Shown: positions 17,155-26,116 of the stretch, in pieces | How the letters are laid out: each line of letters starts with the position of its first letter | Numbering within the stretch: the first letter of the stretch is position 1 | Assembly: GCF_014653115.1 (NCBI RefSeq) | Contig: NZ_BNAD01000012.1 | Coordinates: forward strand, 1 to 64,000 | Length of the DNA stretch: 64,000 bases | Direction: 5' to 3' | Source: Nocardioides flavus (ex Wang et al. 2016) | GTDB lineage: Bacteria > Actinomycetota > Actinomycetes > Propionibacteriales > Nocardioidaceae | Position numbers and translations under genes: made by a program | Notes under the pieces: model-generated | Seen by the model: the letters and a program-made list of their open reading frames with translations, nothing else | The model's database searches: none | Told to the model about the DNA's origin: nothing

Positions 17155-17769
17155 CGGGTGTGGGACGAGCGGGTGCTGCCCCGGCTGACCGACGTGAGCC
17201 TGCGCGGCCGCGAGATCGGCGAGCTGCGCGAGCCCACCTGCGCGGGCCTGGTGGGACGGGTGCTGGAGCTCGGGTTCGGCAGCGGGCTCAACGTCCGCTG
17301 GTACCCACCGGCCGTGACGTCGGTGACCGCGATCGAGCCGTCCGACGCGGGGTGGTCGATCTCGGCGAAGCGGCGTGCGCGCACACCCCTGCCGATCGAG
17401 CGGGCCGGTCTCGACGGCCAGCGCCTCGACCTGCCGGACGACTCGCACGACAGCGCGCTGGTGACGTTCAGCCTCTGCACGATCCCCGACCCGGTCCTTG
17501 CGCTGAGGGAGGCTCGACGGGTGGTGCGCGAGGGCGGCCGGCTGCACGTGCTCGAGCACGGAGTGGCGCCCGAGGAGTCCGTACGTCGCTGGCAGCGCCG
17601 ACTCGAACCGCTGCAGCGCGCCGTCGCCGGAGGCTGCCACCTCACGCGGGACATCCCGGCCCTCGTCGAGGGCGCGGGATGGCGCGTGCAGGAGCTCGAG
17701 CGGGCGTACCTCCCCGGACCGGCCGTCGCCCGGCCGTGGACGTACGGCTACCGGTTGGTGGCGGGCTGA
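17146..17769 (+). CDS. Class I SAM-dependent methyltransferase
   Basis: A 207-residue methyltransferase. Motif I is [15 protein letters not shown], motif II the acidic IEPSD after the second strand, and post-motifs are [37 protein letters not shown], as in UbiE/Methyltransf_11 proteins of the phospholipid or quinone type. The substrate is unknown. It is divergent from dop with 3 bases between start codons. A TACGCT box 6 bases before the ATG predicts leaderless transcription. The stop is followed by an 11-bp tandem repeat array. Confidence 0.88.
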   Translation: MSLRVWDERVLPRLTDVSLRGREIGELREPTCAGLVGRVLELGFGSGLNVRWYPPAVTSVTAIEPSDAGWSISAKRRARTPLPIERAGLDGQRLDLPDDSHDSALVTFSLCTIPDPVLALREARRVVREGGRLHVLEHGVAPEESVRRWQRRLEPLQRAVAGGCHLTRDIPALVEGAGWRVQELERAYLPGPAVARPWTYGYRLVAG

Positions 17770-17784
17770 GGCCTGCTCAGCGGT

Positions 17785-17839
17785 GGGTCAGCGCTGGGTC
17801 AGCGCCGGGTCAGCGCCGGGTCAGCGCCGGGTCAGCGTC
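17785..17839. repeat. 11-bp tandem repeat, five copies
   Basis: Five head-to-tail copies of GGGTCAGCGCC (copy 1 ends in T, copy 5 has TC for the last two bases), starting 15 bases after the methyltransferase stop. The last copy overlaps the stop codon of the minus-strand miniprotein gene (17832-17834). Because 11 is not a multiple of 3, each added unit shifts frame. Confidence 0.85.
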
Positions 17840-17909
17840 CGCGACGGAGGAAACCGGCGAGAAAGAGCACGATGACGACGATGACGACGATGATCAGAAT
17901 GGTTCGCAT
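17832..17909 (-). CDS. 25-residue membrane miniprotein
   Basis: The predicted product is MRTILIIVVIVVIVLFLAGF followed by LRRGR. It is one hydrophobic helix of about 17 residues with a basic C-terminal end, enough to cross or sit in the membrane with the Arg cluster in the cytoplasm. Support comes from its surroundings: a TAGGTT -10 box stands exactly 6 bases before the ATG, and the arc operon ends in a hairpin just upstream. It is too short for routine gene finding. The function is unknown; single-helix miniproteins of this type often bind larger membrane proteins. Confidence 0.65.
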   Translation of the reverse strand: MRTILIIVVIVVIVLFLAGFLRRGR

Positions 17910-17915
17910 CTGCTC

Positions 17916-17921
17916 AACCTA
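17916..17921 (-). promoter_or_regulatory. -10 box of the miniprotein gene
   Basis: TAGGTT on the minus strand, 6 bases before the ATG at 17909. It has the same geometry as the leaderless promoters of pup, dop and pafA. Confidence 0.5.
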
Positions 17922-17942
17922 GCGGCACGCAGGCCACCTGCA

Positions 17943-17958
17943 ACCCCTCCCGAGGGGT
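17943..17958 (-). terminator. Hairpin at the end of the arc operon
   Basis: The stem ACCCCT/AGGGGT with loop CCCG starts 8 bases after the stop of the arc-coupled membrane protein gene and precedes the miniprotein promoter. It is short but GC-rich, with no T-run. Confidence 0.45.
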
Positions 17959-17966
17959 GTCGCGGG

Positions 17967-18362
17967 TCAGTGCTCGCGGCGGTGCGGCCCGTTGACCGCC
18001 GAGGCGTGCGCGGCGTTGACGGCGGCGATGCCGAGCCAGGCGACGACGACCGCCGGCAGCCCGGACCCGTCGGTGGCGACAGTGGTGGCGATGGTGATCG
18101 GGATGCCCGCCCCGACCGAGACGATGCCGAGGACGAACTGCCGGATCTTCGCGCCCTCGCTGCCGGACGCCTGCCGCTGCGCGACGGCGACCTGCTCGGC
18201 GACCCGCTGCTCGACGGCGCGCTCGATGCGCTCGGCGAAGCCGTCGACGAGCTCGGCGTCGTAGCGGGCCCCCAGCTCACGCCTCGCGGCGAGGGCGGCC
18301 TCGATGTCGCTGTGGCCGAGGTCGTCCTCGCGACGACCGACGTCCGCCATCGGCCGGCTCAC
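17967..18362 (-). CDS. Membrane protein coupled to arc, unknown function
   Basis: 131 residues. The N-terminal half is charged and helical ([39 protein letters not shown]), possibly a coiled coil. The C-terminal half has two hydrophobic segments ([24 protein letters not shown] and [21 protein letters not shown]). I do not recognise a named family. The GTG start at 18362 overlaps the arc stop (GTGA), so it is made by translational coupling from the Arc message. This suggests a link between the proteasomal ATPase and the membrane, but that is inference only. Confidence 0.85.
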   Translation of the reverse strand: MSRPMADVGRREDDLGHSDIEAALAARRELGARYDAELVDGFAERIERAVEQRVAEQVAVAQRQASGSEGAKIRQFVLGIVSVGAGIPITIATTVATDGSGLPAVVVAWLGIAAVNAAHASAVNGPHRREH

Positions 18363-20104
18363 AGGTACTGGCCGGTGTTGGACACCGTGTCGATCGAGCG
18401 TCCGGGCTCGGTGCCCTGCTTGCCGGTGATGAGGGTGCGGATGAAGACGATGCGCTCACCCTTCTTGCCCGAGATCCGCGCCCAGTCGTCGGGGTTGGTC
18501 GTGTTGGGCAGGTCCTCGTTCTCCTTGAACTCGTCGACGCACGCCTGGAGCATGTGCTGGACGCGCAGTCCCCGCTGGGCGGGGTTGAGGTCGCTGTCGA
18601 GGAAGTCCTTGATCGCCATCTTCTTGGCGCGGTCGACGATGTTCTGGATCATCGCGCCGGAGTTGAAGTCCTTGAAGTAGAGGACCTCCTTGTCGCCGTT
18701 GGCGTAGGTGACCTCGAGGAAGCGGTTCTCCTCCGACTCGGTGTACATCCGCTCGACCGTCGCGCGGATCATCGCGTTGACCGTCGCGGTGCGGTCCTGG
18801 CCGAACTCGGCGAGGTCGTCGGCGTGCAGCGGGAGCGTCGGGGTGAGGTACTTGGAGAAGATGTCGCGGGCGGACTCGGCGTCCGGTCGCTCGATCTTGA
18901 TCTTCACGTCGAGCCGGCCCGGGCGCAGGATCGCCGGGTCGATCATGTCCTCGCGGTTGGAGGCGCCGATGACGAGCACGTTCTCCAGGGCCTCGACGCC
19001 GTCGATCTCGCTGAGCAGCTGCGGGACGATGGTGTTCTCGACGTCGGAGGAGACGCCCGAGCCACGGGTGCGGAACAACGAGTCCATCTCGTCGAAGAAG
19101 ACGATGACCGGCGTGCCGAGCGATGCCTTCTCGCGGGCCCGCTGGAAGACCAGACGGATGTGGCGCTCGGTCTCCCCGACGTACTTGTTGAGCAGCTCGG
19201 GACCCTTGATGTTGAGGAAGTAGGACTTCCCGGAGGCGCCGGTCTTCTCGGCGACCTTCTTGGCCAGGGAGTTGGCCACGGCCTTGGCGATGAGCGTCTT
19301 GCCGCAGCCGGGCGGACCGTAGAGCAGCACGCCCTTGGGCGGCTTCAGCTCGTGGTCCTTGAACAGCTCGGGGTGGAGGTAGGGCAGCTCGACGGCGTCG
19401 CGGATCGCGTCGATCTGCGTGGTGAGGCCGCCGATCTGGGTGTAGTCGATGTCGGGCACCTCCTCCAGGACGAGCTCCTCGACCTCGGACTTGGGCACGA
19501 CCTCGTAGACGTATCCCGCACGGGTGTCGAGCAGGAGCGAGTCGCCGGCGCGGATGGTGACGTCCTCTGCGCACAGCGGCTCCGCGAGGCGTACGACGCG
19601 CTCCTCGTCGGCGTTGGCGATGACCAGCGCCCGTTCGCCGTCGGCGAGGATCTCCTTGAGCATCACGACCTCGCCGACCTGCTCGAAGTCGAGCGCGGCG
19701 ACGACGTTGAGGGCCTCGTTGAGCATGACCTCCTGGCCACGTACGAGGGCGTCGAGCTCGACCGCCGGGCTCACGCTCACCCGTAGCTTGCGGCCCCCGG
19801 TGAAGACGTCGACGGAGTCGTCGTCGTTGCGGGCGAGGAAGGTGCCGAACCCTGCCGGCGGCTGGGCCAGCCGGTCGACCTCCTCCTTGAGCGTGGTGAT
19901 CTGGTCGCGGGCGTCGCGCAGGGTCTGCGCGAGGCGCTCGTTCTGCCCGGAGACGGCCGCCAGCGACCTCTGTGCGTCGGTCAGGCGGGTCTCGAGGGTG
20001 CGCGCATGACCCGGCGCGTCGTCGAGACGGCGGCGCAGGTCGGCGACCTCCGCCTCCAGGTAACGCACCTGAGTGGCAAGTTGCTCGCGTGTCGGCTCAG
20101 ACAT
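18359..20104 (-). CDS. arc: Proteasome-associated AAA+ ATPase (Arc/Mpa)
   Basis: 581 residues. A coiled coil occupies about residues 8-80 and binds Pup. Two OB domains follow (about 85-225), then an AAA+ module with Walker A GPPGCGKT (263-270) and Walker [13 protein letters not shown]. The C-terminus is TGQYL, the tyrosine-containing tail that opens the proteasome gate. It unfolds pupylated proteins and threads them into PrcAB. I choose the ATG at 20104 because of a strong AGGAGGTG site 4 bases upstream. It has its own promoter region (TAGTGT at 20125-20130) with inverted repeats. Confidence 0.97.
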   Translation of the reverse strand: MSEPTREQLATQVRYLEAEVADLRRRLDDAPGHARTLETRLTDAQRSLAAVSGQNERLAQTLRDARDQITTLKEEVDRLAQPPAGFGTFLARNDDDSVDVFTGGRKLRVSVSPAVELDALVRGQEVMLNEALNVVAALDFEQVGEVVMLKEILADGERALVIANADEERVVRLAEPLCAEDVTIRAGDSLLLDTRAGYVYEVVPKSEVEELVLEEVPDIDYTQIGGLTTQIDAIRDAVELPYLHPELFKDHELKPPKGVLLYGPPGCGKTLIAKAVANSLAKKVAEKTGASGKSYFLNIKGPELLNKYVGETERHIRLVFQRAREKASLGTPVIVFFDEMDSLFRTRGSGVSSDVENTIVPQLLSEIDGVEALENVLVIGASNREDMIDPAILRPGRLDVKIKIERPDAESARDIFSKYLTPTLPLHADDLAEFGQDRTATVNAMIRATVERMYTESEENRFLEVTYANGDKEVLYFKDFNSGAMIQNIVDRAKKMAIKDFLDSDLNPAQRGLRVQHMLQACVDEFKENEDLPNTTNPDDWARISGKKGERIVFIRTLITGKQGTEPGRSIDTVSNTGQYL

Positions 20105-20124
20105 CTCGCACCTCCTGCCCAGTG

Positions 20125-20191
20125 ACACTACCCATCGATCGGTGGGACGGAAGGGGTTGTCCCACCGTGTCGATCACCGTTTGGCAACGGT
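20125..20191 (-). promoter_or_regulatory. arc promoter region with two inverted repeats
   Basis: A minus-strand TAGTGT -10 box lies at 20125-20130, giving a leader of about 15-20 bases before the AGGAGGTG site. Upstream, GGTGGGAC/GTCCCACC (20141-20148 with 20159-20166) spans the -35 zone, and ACCGTT-N4-AACGGT (20176-20191) follows. Both look like protein-binding sites. No regulator can be named from the sequence. Confidence 0.5.
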
Positions 20192-20218
20192 CGGTCGGGG
20201 GACGCGCCCGTGACGGTG

Positions 20219-20761
20219 TCAGCCGGCGTCGTTGAGCCGGCGGATCGCCGCGAGCTCCGCGTCGCTGAACGCCCCGGAGGCCGTGAGCACCTCCTGCAGC
20301 ACCGCCGTCTTGCCGGCGACGTAGGTGTCGATGTCCATCCCCGGGTCCGCAGCGAGCGCGCGCTTGACCGCGGCGTACGCCTCGCGCAGGTCGGCGCGGG
20401 AGCGCAGGACGTCACGCACGGCGAGGTGGTTGCGCACGTTGGTGGTGCCTGCGGTGCACACGTAGACGTTGCGCCGAGGCCTGTCGGGCGCGTGGAGGGC
20501 CTCACGCCCCGCGACGCCGAGGTCGCCGCGGTGGACGTAGCCGACGGACTCCAGCACCCGTACGGCCGGCGACACGTCGTACGGCTCGACGATCACGTCG
20601 ACGTCGAGGACGGGCTTCGCGGCCAGCCCCGGCACGGACGTCGACCCGACGTGCTCGACCTGTGCGGACGGGACGCCCGCCAGCGCCTCGCGGAGGACGG
20701 CGGCCACCTCTTCGAACTGCACGGCCCAGCGCGGCGACCAGTCGACGACCTCGACGCTCAT
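20219..20761 (-). CDS. GrpB-family protein (nucleotidyltransferase fold)
   Basis: A 180-residue UPF0157/GrpB protein with the signature VEHVGSTSVPGLAAKPVLDVDVIV (GST plus a DVDV acid pair), LGVAGREALHAPDRPRRNVYVC and a C-terminal YVAGKTAVLQEVL. The fold belongs to the nucleotidyltransferase superfamily and the substrate is unknown. The ATG overlaps the trmI stop by 4 bases, so it is the second gene of a trmI operon. Confidence 0.9.
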   Translation of the reverse strand: MSVEVVDWSPRWAVQFEEVAAVLREALAGVPSAQVEHVGSTSVPGLAAKPVLDVDVIVEPYDVSPAVRVLESVGYVHRGDLGVAGREALHAPDRPRRNVYVCTAGTTNVRNHLAVRDVLRSRADLREAYAAVKRALAADPGMDIDTYVAGKTAVLQEVLTASGAFSDAELAAIRRLNDAG

Positions 20762-21717
20762 GCCTCGTCGGGCTGCTCGGGAGGTGGCACGTCCGCCGGA
20801 CGGGGTCCGGTGTAGTCCGGGCCGTAGGCACCGGGGGCGGGGCGACGCGTCTTGCGGGGCGGCTTCTCCCCCGGTGCCATCCGCCGAGCGGTGACCAGGA
20901 ACGCGGTGTGCCCGATCATCTTGTGGCCGGGGCGCACCGCGAGGCCCTCGACGTGCCAGTCGCGCACCAGCGACTCCCACGGCTGGGGCTCGGTGAAGCC
21001 GCCGTGCGCACGGAGGGTCTCCACGATGCGGGAGAGCTGGGTCGTGGTGGCGACGTAGGCGCACACGATGCCACCCGGCACGAGGGCGTCGGCGACGACG
21101 TCGACGCAGTTCCACGGGTCGAGCATGTCGAGGATGATCCGGTCGACCTGCGCTCCGAGCGCGGGCAGGCCGTCCTTGAGGTCGCCGAGACGGAGGTCCC
21201 ACGCAGGGTGGGTCCCGCCCTCGGGCGCGGAGAAGAACTGGGTGACGTTGCGGCGGGCGACCTCGGCGAACTCCTCGCGCAGCTCGAAGGAGGTCACCCG
21301 TCCCCACGGCCCGACGGCGCGCAGCAGCGAGCAGGTGAGGGCGCCGGAGCCGGCGCCCGCCTCGACGACCCGGGCGCCGGGGTAGATGTCGGCCAACGCG
21401 ACGATCTGGGCCGCGTCCTTGGGGTAGACGACGGCCGCGCCGCGGGGCATCGAGACGACGAACTCGTTGAGCAGGGGGCGGAACACCAGGTACTGGCCGC
21501 CTGCCGAGGACGTCACGGTGAAGCCCTCGTCGCGTCCGATGAGCTCGTCGTGGTCGAGGTGGCCCTTGTTGGAGAAGAACCGCTTGCCGGCGATCAGCTC
21601 GAAGTTGTGCTTGCGGCCCTTCTGGTCGGTCAGCCGCACCCACTCCCCCTCGCGCAGGGGACCGCGGTGGACGCCGGACCAGGCCTCGGCGGGGACGTCG
21701 GGAGAAGGCTCGGACAT
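20758..21717 (-). CDS. trmI: tRNA (adenine-N1)-methyltransferase TrmI
   Basis: 319 residues. TrmI makes m1A58 in the T-loop of tRNA. The N-terminal domain (GPLREGEWVRLTDQKGRKHNFEL, KGHLDHDELIGRDEG) is followed by a Rossmann domain with motif I VVEAGAGSGALTCSLLRAV and the catalytic-site segment ILDMLDPWNCV. The C-terminus is a proline-rich tail of about 40 residues. A TAGGGT box (21725-21730) stands 7 bases before the ATG, so it is likely leaderless. It corresponds to the Rv2118c-type enzyme near the proteasome genes in mycobacteria. Confidence 0.95.
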   Translation of the reverse strand: MSEPSPDVPAEAWSGVHRGPLREGEWVRLTDQKGRKHNFELIAGKRFFSNKGHLDHDELIGRDEGFTVTSSAGGQYLVFRPLLNEFVVSMPRGAAVVYPKDAAQIVALADIYPGARVVEAGAGSGALTCSLLRAVGPWGRVTSFELREEFAEVARRNVTQFFSAPEGGTHPAWDLRLGDLKDGLPALGAQVDRIILDMLDPWNCVDVVADALVPGGIVCAYVATTTQLSRIVETLRAHGGFTEPQPWESLVRDWHVEGLAVRPGHKMIGHTAFLVTARRMAPGEKPPRKTRRPAPGAYGPDYTGPRPADVPPPEQPDEA

Positions 21718-21724
21718 GGCGCGA

Positions 21725-21730
21725 ACCCTA
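21725..21730 (-). promoter_or_regulatory. -10 box of trmI
   Basis: TAGGGT on the minus strand, 7 bases before the trmI ATG. The geometry is leaderless. Confidence 0.5.
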
Positions 21731-21765
21731 GTGCGAGAGGTGGCGATCCGCTCAGCCGACGACGA

Positions 21766-22935
21766 TCAGCGCCGGGCGTTGTCCCGGAAGGCGCGGTCCA
21801 CGTCGGCGGTCGACAGCACGCCGTAGATCGTCCCGTCCGCCTCGACGAGGAGGTACTCCTCGGCCGGTCGCCGGCTGATGGCCAGGATCAGGTCCTCGCC
21901 GGCCACCGTCGCCGGCAGGGTGAGCCCCTGCTCGAGCCGGCGGGCGACCGCCGACACCGCCACCCAGGGGCGGCGCTCGGCGGGCATCGCGGTGACCGCC
22001 GCCTCGCTCACGATCCCGGCGGGCGAGCCGTCGGCGGCCACCGTCACGATGCTGCCGGCCTGCGCCTCCTGCGCGCGGCGCACGGCCTCGGCGAGGGGCA
22101 GGTCCTCCGGCACGGTGAGCGTACGCCGCGCCAGCGGTCGCGCGACCAGCGCGGGAAGCCGCTGGCGGATCCGGGCGTGGGCCATCGCCGCAGTCGCGCC
22201 CGTCCACAGGAAGAGGCCGAGGATGAACACCAGCACGAGGTCGAGCACGGTCGGTTGCTGCCCGGTCAGGGGCTCCATCACCAGGGGCCACGCGAGCAGG
22301 GCGAGGGCGGTGATCCGGCCGCCCCAGCCGGCGACGATGCTGCCGCGGTGCTGGTTGCCGGAGGCGCCCCAGACCGCGGCCTTGAGCACCCGCCCGCCGT
22401 CGAGCGGCAGACCGGGCACGAGGTTGAGGACGCCGATGATCAGGTTGGCGCCGGCCAGGCCCTGCAGCGCCAGCCGGACCAGGCCGTCGGGCACCACGAA
22501 CCACAGTGCCGCGGCACCCGCTCCGACCGCGATGGATGTCAGCGGGCCCACGACGGCGATCCAGAACTCGTGACGCGGCCGCCGGGACTGCCCGTCGATC
22601 TCGGTCATGCCACCGAGGAAGTGCAGCGTGATCGAGTTGACGCCGTAGCCGAGGCGCTGCGCGACCACTGCGTGCGAGGCCTCGTGGAGCAGGACGGAGA
22701 GGTAGAGCACGACGGCGAACACGAACCCGGCGACGTACTTCCAGAACCCCAGCCCCGGCTCCGCGTCCTCGATGCGCGGGGCGAAGGTCAGGGAGATCAG
22801 CAGCGCGACGATGAACCACGAGCTCGTGACCAGGACGTCGATGCCGGCGATCGATCCGATCCGCAAGGTGCCGGGTGCGCGCTGCGGGCGCCCCGGGGGA
22901 CCCTCGGAGGAGGCTGGACCGATGGGATCTGGCAC
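21766..22935 (-). CDS. Site-2 protease family M50 with CBS domains
   Basis: A 389-residue membrane metalloprotease. The zinc motif is LHEASH (HExxH) in an N-terminal membrane helix. The second active-site motif LVPGLPLDGGRVL supplies the third ligand Asp. About six hydrophobic segments are visible. The last 130 residues form a CBS pair (TVPEDLPLAEAVRRAQEAQAGSIVTVAADG and ISRRPAEEYLLVEADGTIYGVLSTADVDRAF), likely sensing adenine nucleotides. The substrate is unknown. The GTG at 22935 is preceded by TAGGGT (22942-22947) at 6 bases. Confidence 0.93.
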   Translation of the reverse strand: MPDPIGPASSEGPPGRPQRAPGTLRIGSIAGIDVLVTSSWFIVALLISLTFAPRIEDAEPGLGFWKYVAGFVFAVVLYLSVLLHEASHAVVAQRLGYGVNSITLHFLGGMTEIDGQSRRPRHEFWIAVVGPLTSIAVGAGAAALWFVVPDGLVRLALQGLAGANLIIGVLNLVPGLPLDGGRVLKAAVWGASGNQHRGSIVAGWGGRITALALLAWPLVMEPLTGQQPTVLDLVLVFILGLFLWTGATAAMAHARIRQRLPALVARPLARRTLTVPEDLPLAEAVRRAQEAQAGSIVTVAADGSPAGIVSEAAVTAMPAERRPWVAVSAVARRLEQGLTLPATVAGEDLILAISRRPAEEYLLVEADGTIYGVLSTADVDRAFRDNARR

Positions 22936-22941
22936 GTGTCA

Positions 22942-23016
22942 ACCCTAACGAACGGCGCCGACACCCCGCGTGGCCAGAGCGGTCCGCGGGGCGGTGTCGG
23001 TCGACTCGCCTAGGGT
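22942..23016. promoter_or_regulatory. Divergent promoters, M50 protease and RecB-family nuclease
   Basis: Minus-strand TAGGGT (22942-22947) is 6 bases before the protease GTG. Plus-strand TAGGGT (23011-23016) is 9 bases before the nuclease ATG. Both are of the leaderless type. Confidence 0.5.
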
Positions 23017-23025
23017 GACCGCGTC

Positions 23026-23922
23026 ATGTCGACCCCAGCATCCCAACAGTCGCCCGCCGAGCGGGTGTCCACGCCCGTGGACGGCGTCGACGTGCTCGGG
23101 GCGCTGTCGCCGAGCCGCGCCGGCGACTTCATGGCCTGTCCCCTGCTCTACCGCTACCGCACGATCGACCGGCTGCCCGAGGCTCCCTCCCCCGACGCCG
23201 CGCGCGGCACGCTCGTGCACAAGGTGCTCGAGGACCTGTTCGACCTGCCCGCCCCGGACCGTACGCCCGAGCGTGCCGCCGACATGCTCGCACCGGCGTG
23301 GGACGCGATCCTCGCGGTCGAGCCCGCGCTGGCGGAGATGTTCGGCAGCGACGGGCCCGGCCTCGCCGCCTGGATGGCGACGTGCCGCACGGTGCTCGAG
23401 CGCTACTTCGACCTCGAGGACCCCCGGCGGCTCGAGCCGGCCGAGCGCGAGCTCTACGTCGAGGCGCTGCTGGAGTCGCGGCTGCTGCTGCGCGGCTTCG
23501 TCGACCGGGTCGAGGTCGCGGACGACGGGCGCATCCGCATCAGCGACTACAAGAGCGGCCGCAGCCCTGCCGAGGGCTTCGAGGCCAAGGCCCTGTTCCA
23601 GATGAAGTTCTACGCCCTCGTTGTCTGGCGCCTGCGCGGGGTCGTGCCGTCCGTGCTCCAGCTGATCTACCTCGGCAACGGCGAGATCGTCCGCTACGAG
23701 CCCGACGAGCAGGACCTGCTCGCGACCGAGCGCAAGGTCGAGGCCCTCTGGCGCGCCATCACGCTCGCCCAGTCCACCGGCGACTGGCGACCCAGCCCGT
23801 CGCGGCTGTGCGACTGGTGCTCCTTCCACGAGCACTGCCCCACCAAGGGTGGGACCCTGCTGCCCCTGCCGGAGCCGGTGGCCGCCGTCGTGGACGCGTC
23901 GGTGGACGAGTCGGCGGACTGA
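23026..23922 (+). CDS. RecB-family exonuclease (PD-(D/E)XK, Fe-S)
   Basis: 298 residues. The nuclease core has the motifs GTLVHKVLEDLF, RISDYKSGRSP (the D..K active-site strand) and QMKFYALVVWRLRG. Four cysteines match the iron-sulfur clasp of AddB/RecB-type nucleases: one near residue 38 (FMACPLLYRYR) and C-x2-C-x5-C near the C-terminus (CDWCSFHEHC). No helicase is fused or adjacent. It probably acts in DNA repair. The mycobacterial counterpart also lies by trmI and the proteasome genes. Confidence 0.92.
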   Translation: MSTPASQQSPAERVSTPVDGVDVLGALSPSRAGDFMACPLLYRYRTIDRLPEAPSPDAARGTLVHKVLEDLFDLPAPDRTPERAADMLAPAWDAILAVEPALAEMFGSDGPGLAAWMATCRTVLERYFDLEDPRRLEPAERELYVEALLESRLLLRGFVDRVEVADDGRIRISDYKSGRSPAEGFEAKALFQMKFYALVVWRLRGVVPSVLQLIYLGNGEIVRYEPDEQDLLATERKVEALWRAITLAQSTGDWRPSPSRLCDWCSFHEHCPTKGGTLLPLPEPVAAVVDASVDESAD

Positions 23923-23931
23923 CGGCGCGGC

Positions 23932-25101
23932 TCAGGGCACGGGCGGTCCGTCCGGGGCCAGGAACGCGGACCCGTCGTCGGGCGGGGCCGACCACGGCTG
24001 CTCCACCGCCGCGGCGTCGACCTCGTGCGGCTGGATGTCCCCCCGAGCGATCTCCTCGGCCCAGTGGCAGGCCACCCGGTGCCCGGCGCCCGCGCCGGCG
24101 ACGTCGACGATCCTCAGCTGCGGTCGCTCGGTGTCGCACCGCGTCTCCTGGCGCCACGGACAGCGCGTGTGGAACCGGCAGCCGGCCGGCGGGTTGGCCG
24201 GTGAGGGGAGGTCGCCGGTGAGCAAGATCTGCTCGCGTGAGTCCTCGAGGCGGGGGTCCGGCACGGGCACGGCGGACATGAGCGCCCGGGTGTAGGGGTG
24301 CAGGGGCACGGCGTAGAGCTCGCCCGCCTCCGACTCCTCCACCAGGCCACCGAGGTACATCACGCCGATCCGGTCGCTGATGTGGCGCACCACCGCGAGG
24401 TCGTGCGCCACGACGAGGTAGGTGAGCCCGAGCTCGTCCTGCAGGTCCTGGAGGAGGTTGATCACCTGGGCCTGGATCGAGACGTCCAGGGCGCTCACGG
24501 GCTCGTCGGCGACGATCAGGTCGGGTCCGACCGAGAGCGCGCGGGCGATGCCGATGCGCTGTCGCTGACCGCCGGAGAACTCGTGGGGGTACTTCTTCAG
24601 CCCGGCGGGGGGAAGCCCGACGGCCGACATCAGCTCGCGCAGCCGGGCGTGGGTGGCGGCCTTGTCGGTGTCGAGCCCGTGGGCGCGCATCCCCTCGAGC
24701 AGCAGCGCCTCGACCGTCTGCCGGGGGTCGAGGCTCGACATGGGGTCCTGGAAGACCATCTGGAAGCGCTTGCGCGCCTGGCGCAGGTCCTCCCCCTTGA
24801 GGGAGGCGATGTCGACGCCGTCGAAGACCACCGAACCGGCCGTGGGCGGCTCGAGGTTGAGGATCGCCTTGCCGAGGGTGGACTTGCCGCAGCCGGACTC
24901 CCCGACCAAGCCGTAGGTCTCTCCGCGACGGATGGTCAGGTCGACGCCGTCCACGGCGCGTACGTGTCCCACGGTGCGGTCGAAGACGATCCCCTTCTTG
25001 ATCGGGAAGTGGACCTCGAGGTCGCGCACCTCCACCAGCACCTCCCCCGCTCCGGCGGTCGGTGCGCCGGGCGCCACGTCGAGCCCCGTCGAGCCGCTCA
25101 T
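23932..25101 (-). CDS. Oligopeptide ABC transporter ATP-binding protein (OppF/DppF type)
   Basis: 389 residues. Motifs are Walker [11 protein letters not shown]-loop [15 protein letters not shown], signature [15 protein letters not shown] and Walker [13 protein letters not shown]. The C-terminal oligopeptide extension [16 protein letters not shown] is followed by a Cys pattern ([15 protein letters not shown]) typical of this subfamily, often an Fe-S site. It powers peptide uptake with the next gene's product. The ATG overlaps that gene's stop by 4 bases. It is the last gene of the five-gene transporter operon. Confidence 0.95.
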   Translation of the reverse strand: MSGSTGLDVAPGAPTAGAGEVLVEVRDLEVHFPIKKGIVFDRTVGHVRAVDGVDLTIRRGETYGLVGESGCGKSTLGKAILNLEPPTAGSVVFDGVDIASLKGEDLRQARKRFQMVFQDPMSSLDPRQTVEALLLEGMRAHGLDTDKAATHARLRELMSAVGLPPAGLKKYPHEFSGGQRQRIGIARALSVGPDLIVADEPVSALDVSIQAQVINLLQDLQDELGLTYLVVAHDLAVVRHISDRIGVMYLGGLVEESEAGELYAVPLHPYTRALMSAVPVPDPRLEDSREQILLTGDLPSPANPPAGCRFHTRCPWRQETRCDTERPQLRIVDVAGAGAGHRVACHWAEEIARGDIQPHEVDAAAVEQPWSAPPDDGSAFLAPDGPPVP

Positions 25102-26111
25102 CGGGTCACTCCCATCGGGTTGAAGCAACGCAGGCCGACGACGTCGTCGCCGTCCCACTCGGGCGTCTGCTGCACGCACACGTCGAGGGCGTTGGGACAG
25201 CGCGGCGCGAAGGCGCAGGCGGAGTCCCAGGGCAGGTTGTCGGCCACGGACCCCGGGATGGGCGAGAGCGGCTCCCCGCGGGGGGCGTCGAGGCGCGGGA
25301 TGGAGTTGAGCAGGCCGACGGTGTACGGGTGGCGCGGCCTCGCGAAGAGCGTGTGCCGGTCGCCGCGCTCGACGATCTTGCCCCCGTAGAGCACGTTGAC
25401 CTCGTCGCACAGGCCCGCCACCACGCCGAGGTCGTGGGTGATCATCACCATCGCCGTGCCGGTCTCCACCACGAGCTCCTTGAGCAGGGCCAGGATCTGG
25501 GCCTGGATCGTCACGTCGAGCGCGGTGGTCGGCTCGTCGGCGATCAGGAGTCGCGGCTTGCACGCCAGCGCCATCGCGATGAGCGCACGCTGGCGCATCC
25601 CCCCGCTGAGCTGGTGGGGGTAGTTGGCCAGCCGCGCCTTCGGGTCGGGGATGCCGACGCGGTCGAGCAGGTCGGCGGCCTTGGGCATCGCCTCCTTGCG
25701 GCTCAGGCCCTGGTGCCGCTCCATCACCTCGGTGACCTGGCGGCCGATCGGGACCACCGGGTTCAGCGAGGAGAGCGGGTCCTGGAAGATCATCGCGATG
25801 TCGGCGCCCCGGCGGTCGCGCATCTGCGCGGGCGACAGCGACAGCAGGTCCTCGCCGTCGAAGACGGCCGAGCCCTCGACGGTGTTGCCGCGGGTGGGCA
25901 ACAGGCCCATGATCGCGAGCGAGGTGACGGACTTGCCGCACCCGGACTCCCCGACGAGGCCCACGGTCTGGCCCGGACGTACGTCGAAGCTGACGCCGTC
26001 GACCGCGCGGAAGAGCTCCTCGCCGCGACGTCCGAAGGTCACGCGCAGGTCGCGCACCGCGAGCAGCGGCTCGCCGGCACGGGCGGCGGGACGGATCGCT
26101 GGGGTGCTCAT
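25098..26111 (-). CDS. Oligopeptide ABC transporter ATP-binding protein (OppD/DppD type)
   Basis: 337 residues with Walker [11 protein letters not shown]-loop [15 protein letters not shown], signature [15 protein letters not shown] and Walker [13 protein letters not shown]. The C-terminus is [15 protein letters not shown] and [14 protein letters not shown]. It forms a heterodimeric ATPase with the downstream gene product. The start at 26111 lies 5 bases after the permease stop. The upstream residues in the same frame read through the permease gene and are not part of it. Confidence 0.95.
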   Translation of the reverse strand: MSTPAIRPAARAGEPLLAVRDLRVTFGRRGEELFRAVDGVSFDVRPGQTVGLVGESGCGKSVTSLAIMGLLPTRGNTVEGSAVFDGEDLLSLSPAQMRDRRGADIAMIFQDPLSSLNPVVPIGRQVTEVMERHQGLSRKEAMPKAADLLDRVGIPDPKARLANYPHQLSGGMRQRALIAMALACKPRLLIADEPTTALDVTIQAQILALLKELVVETGTAMVMITHDLGVVAGLCDEVNVLYGGKIVERGDRHTLFARPRHPYTVGLLNSIPRLDAPRGEPLSPIPGSVADNLPWDSACAFAPRCPNALDVCVQQTPEWDGDDVVGLRCFNPMGVTR

Positions 26112-26116
26112 CGCAC

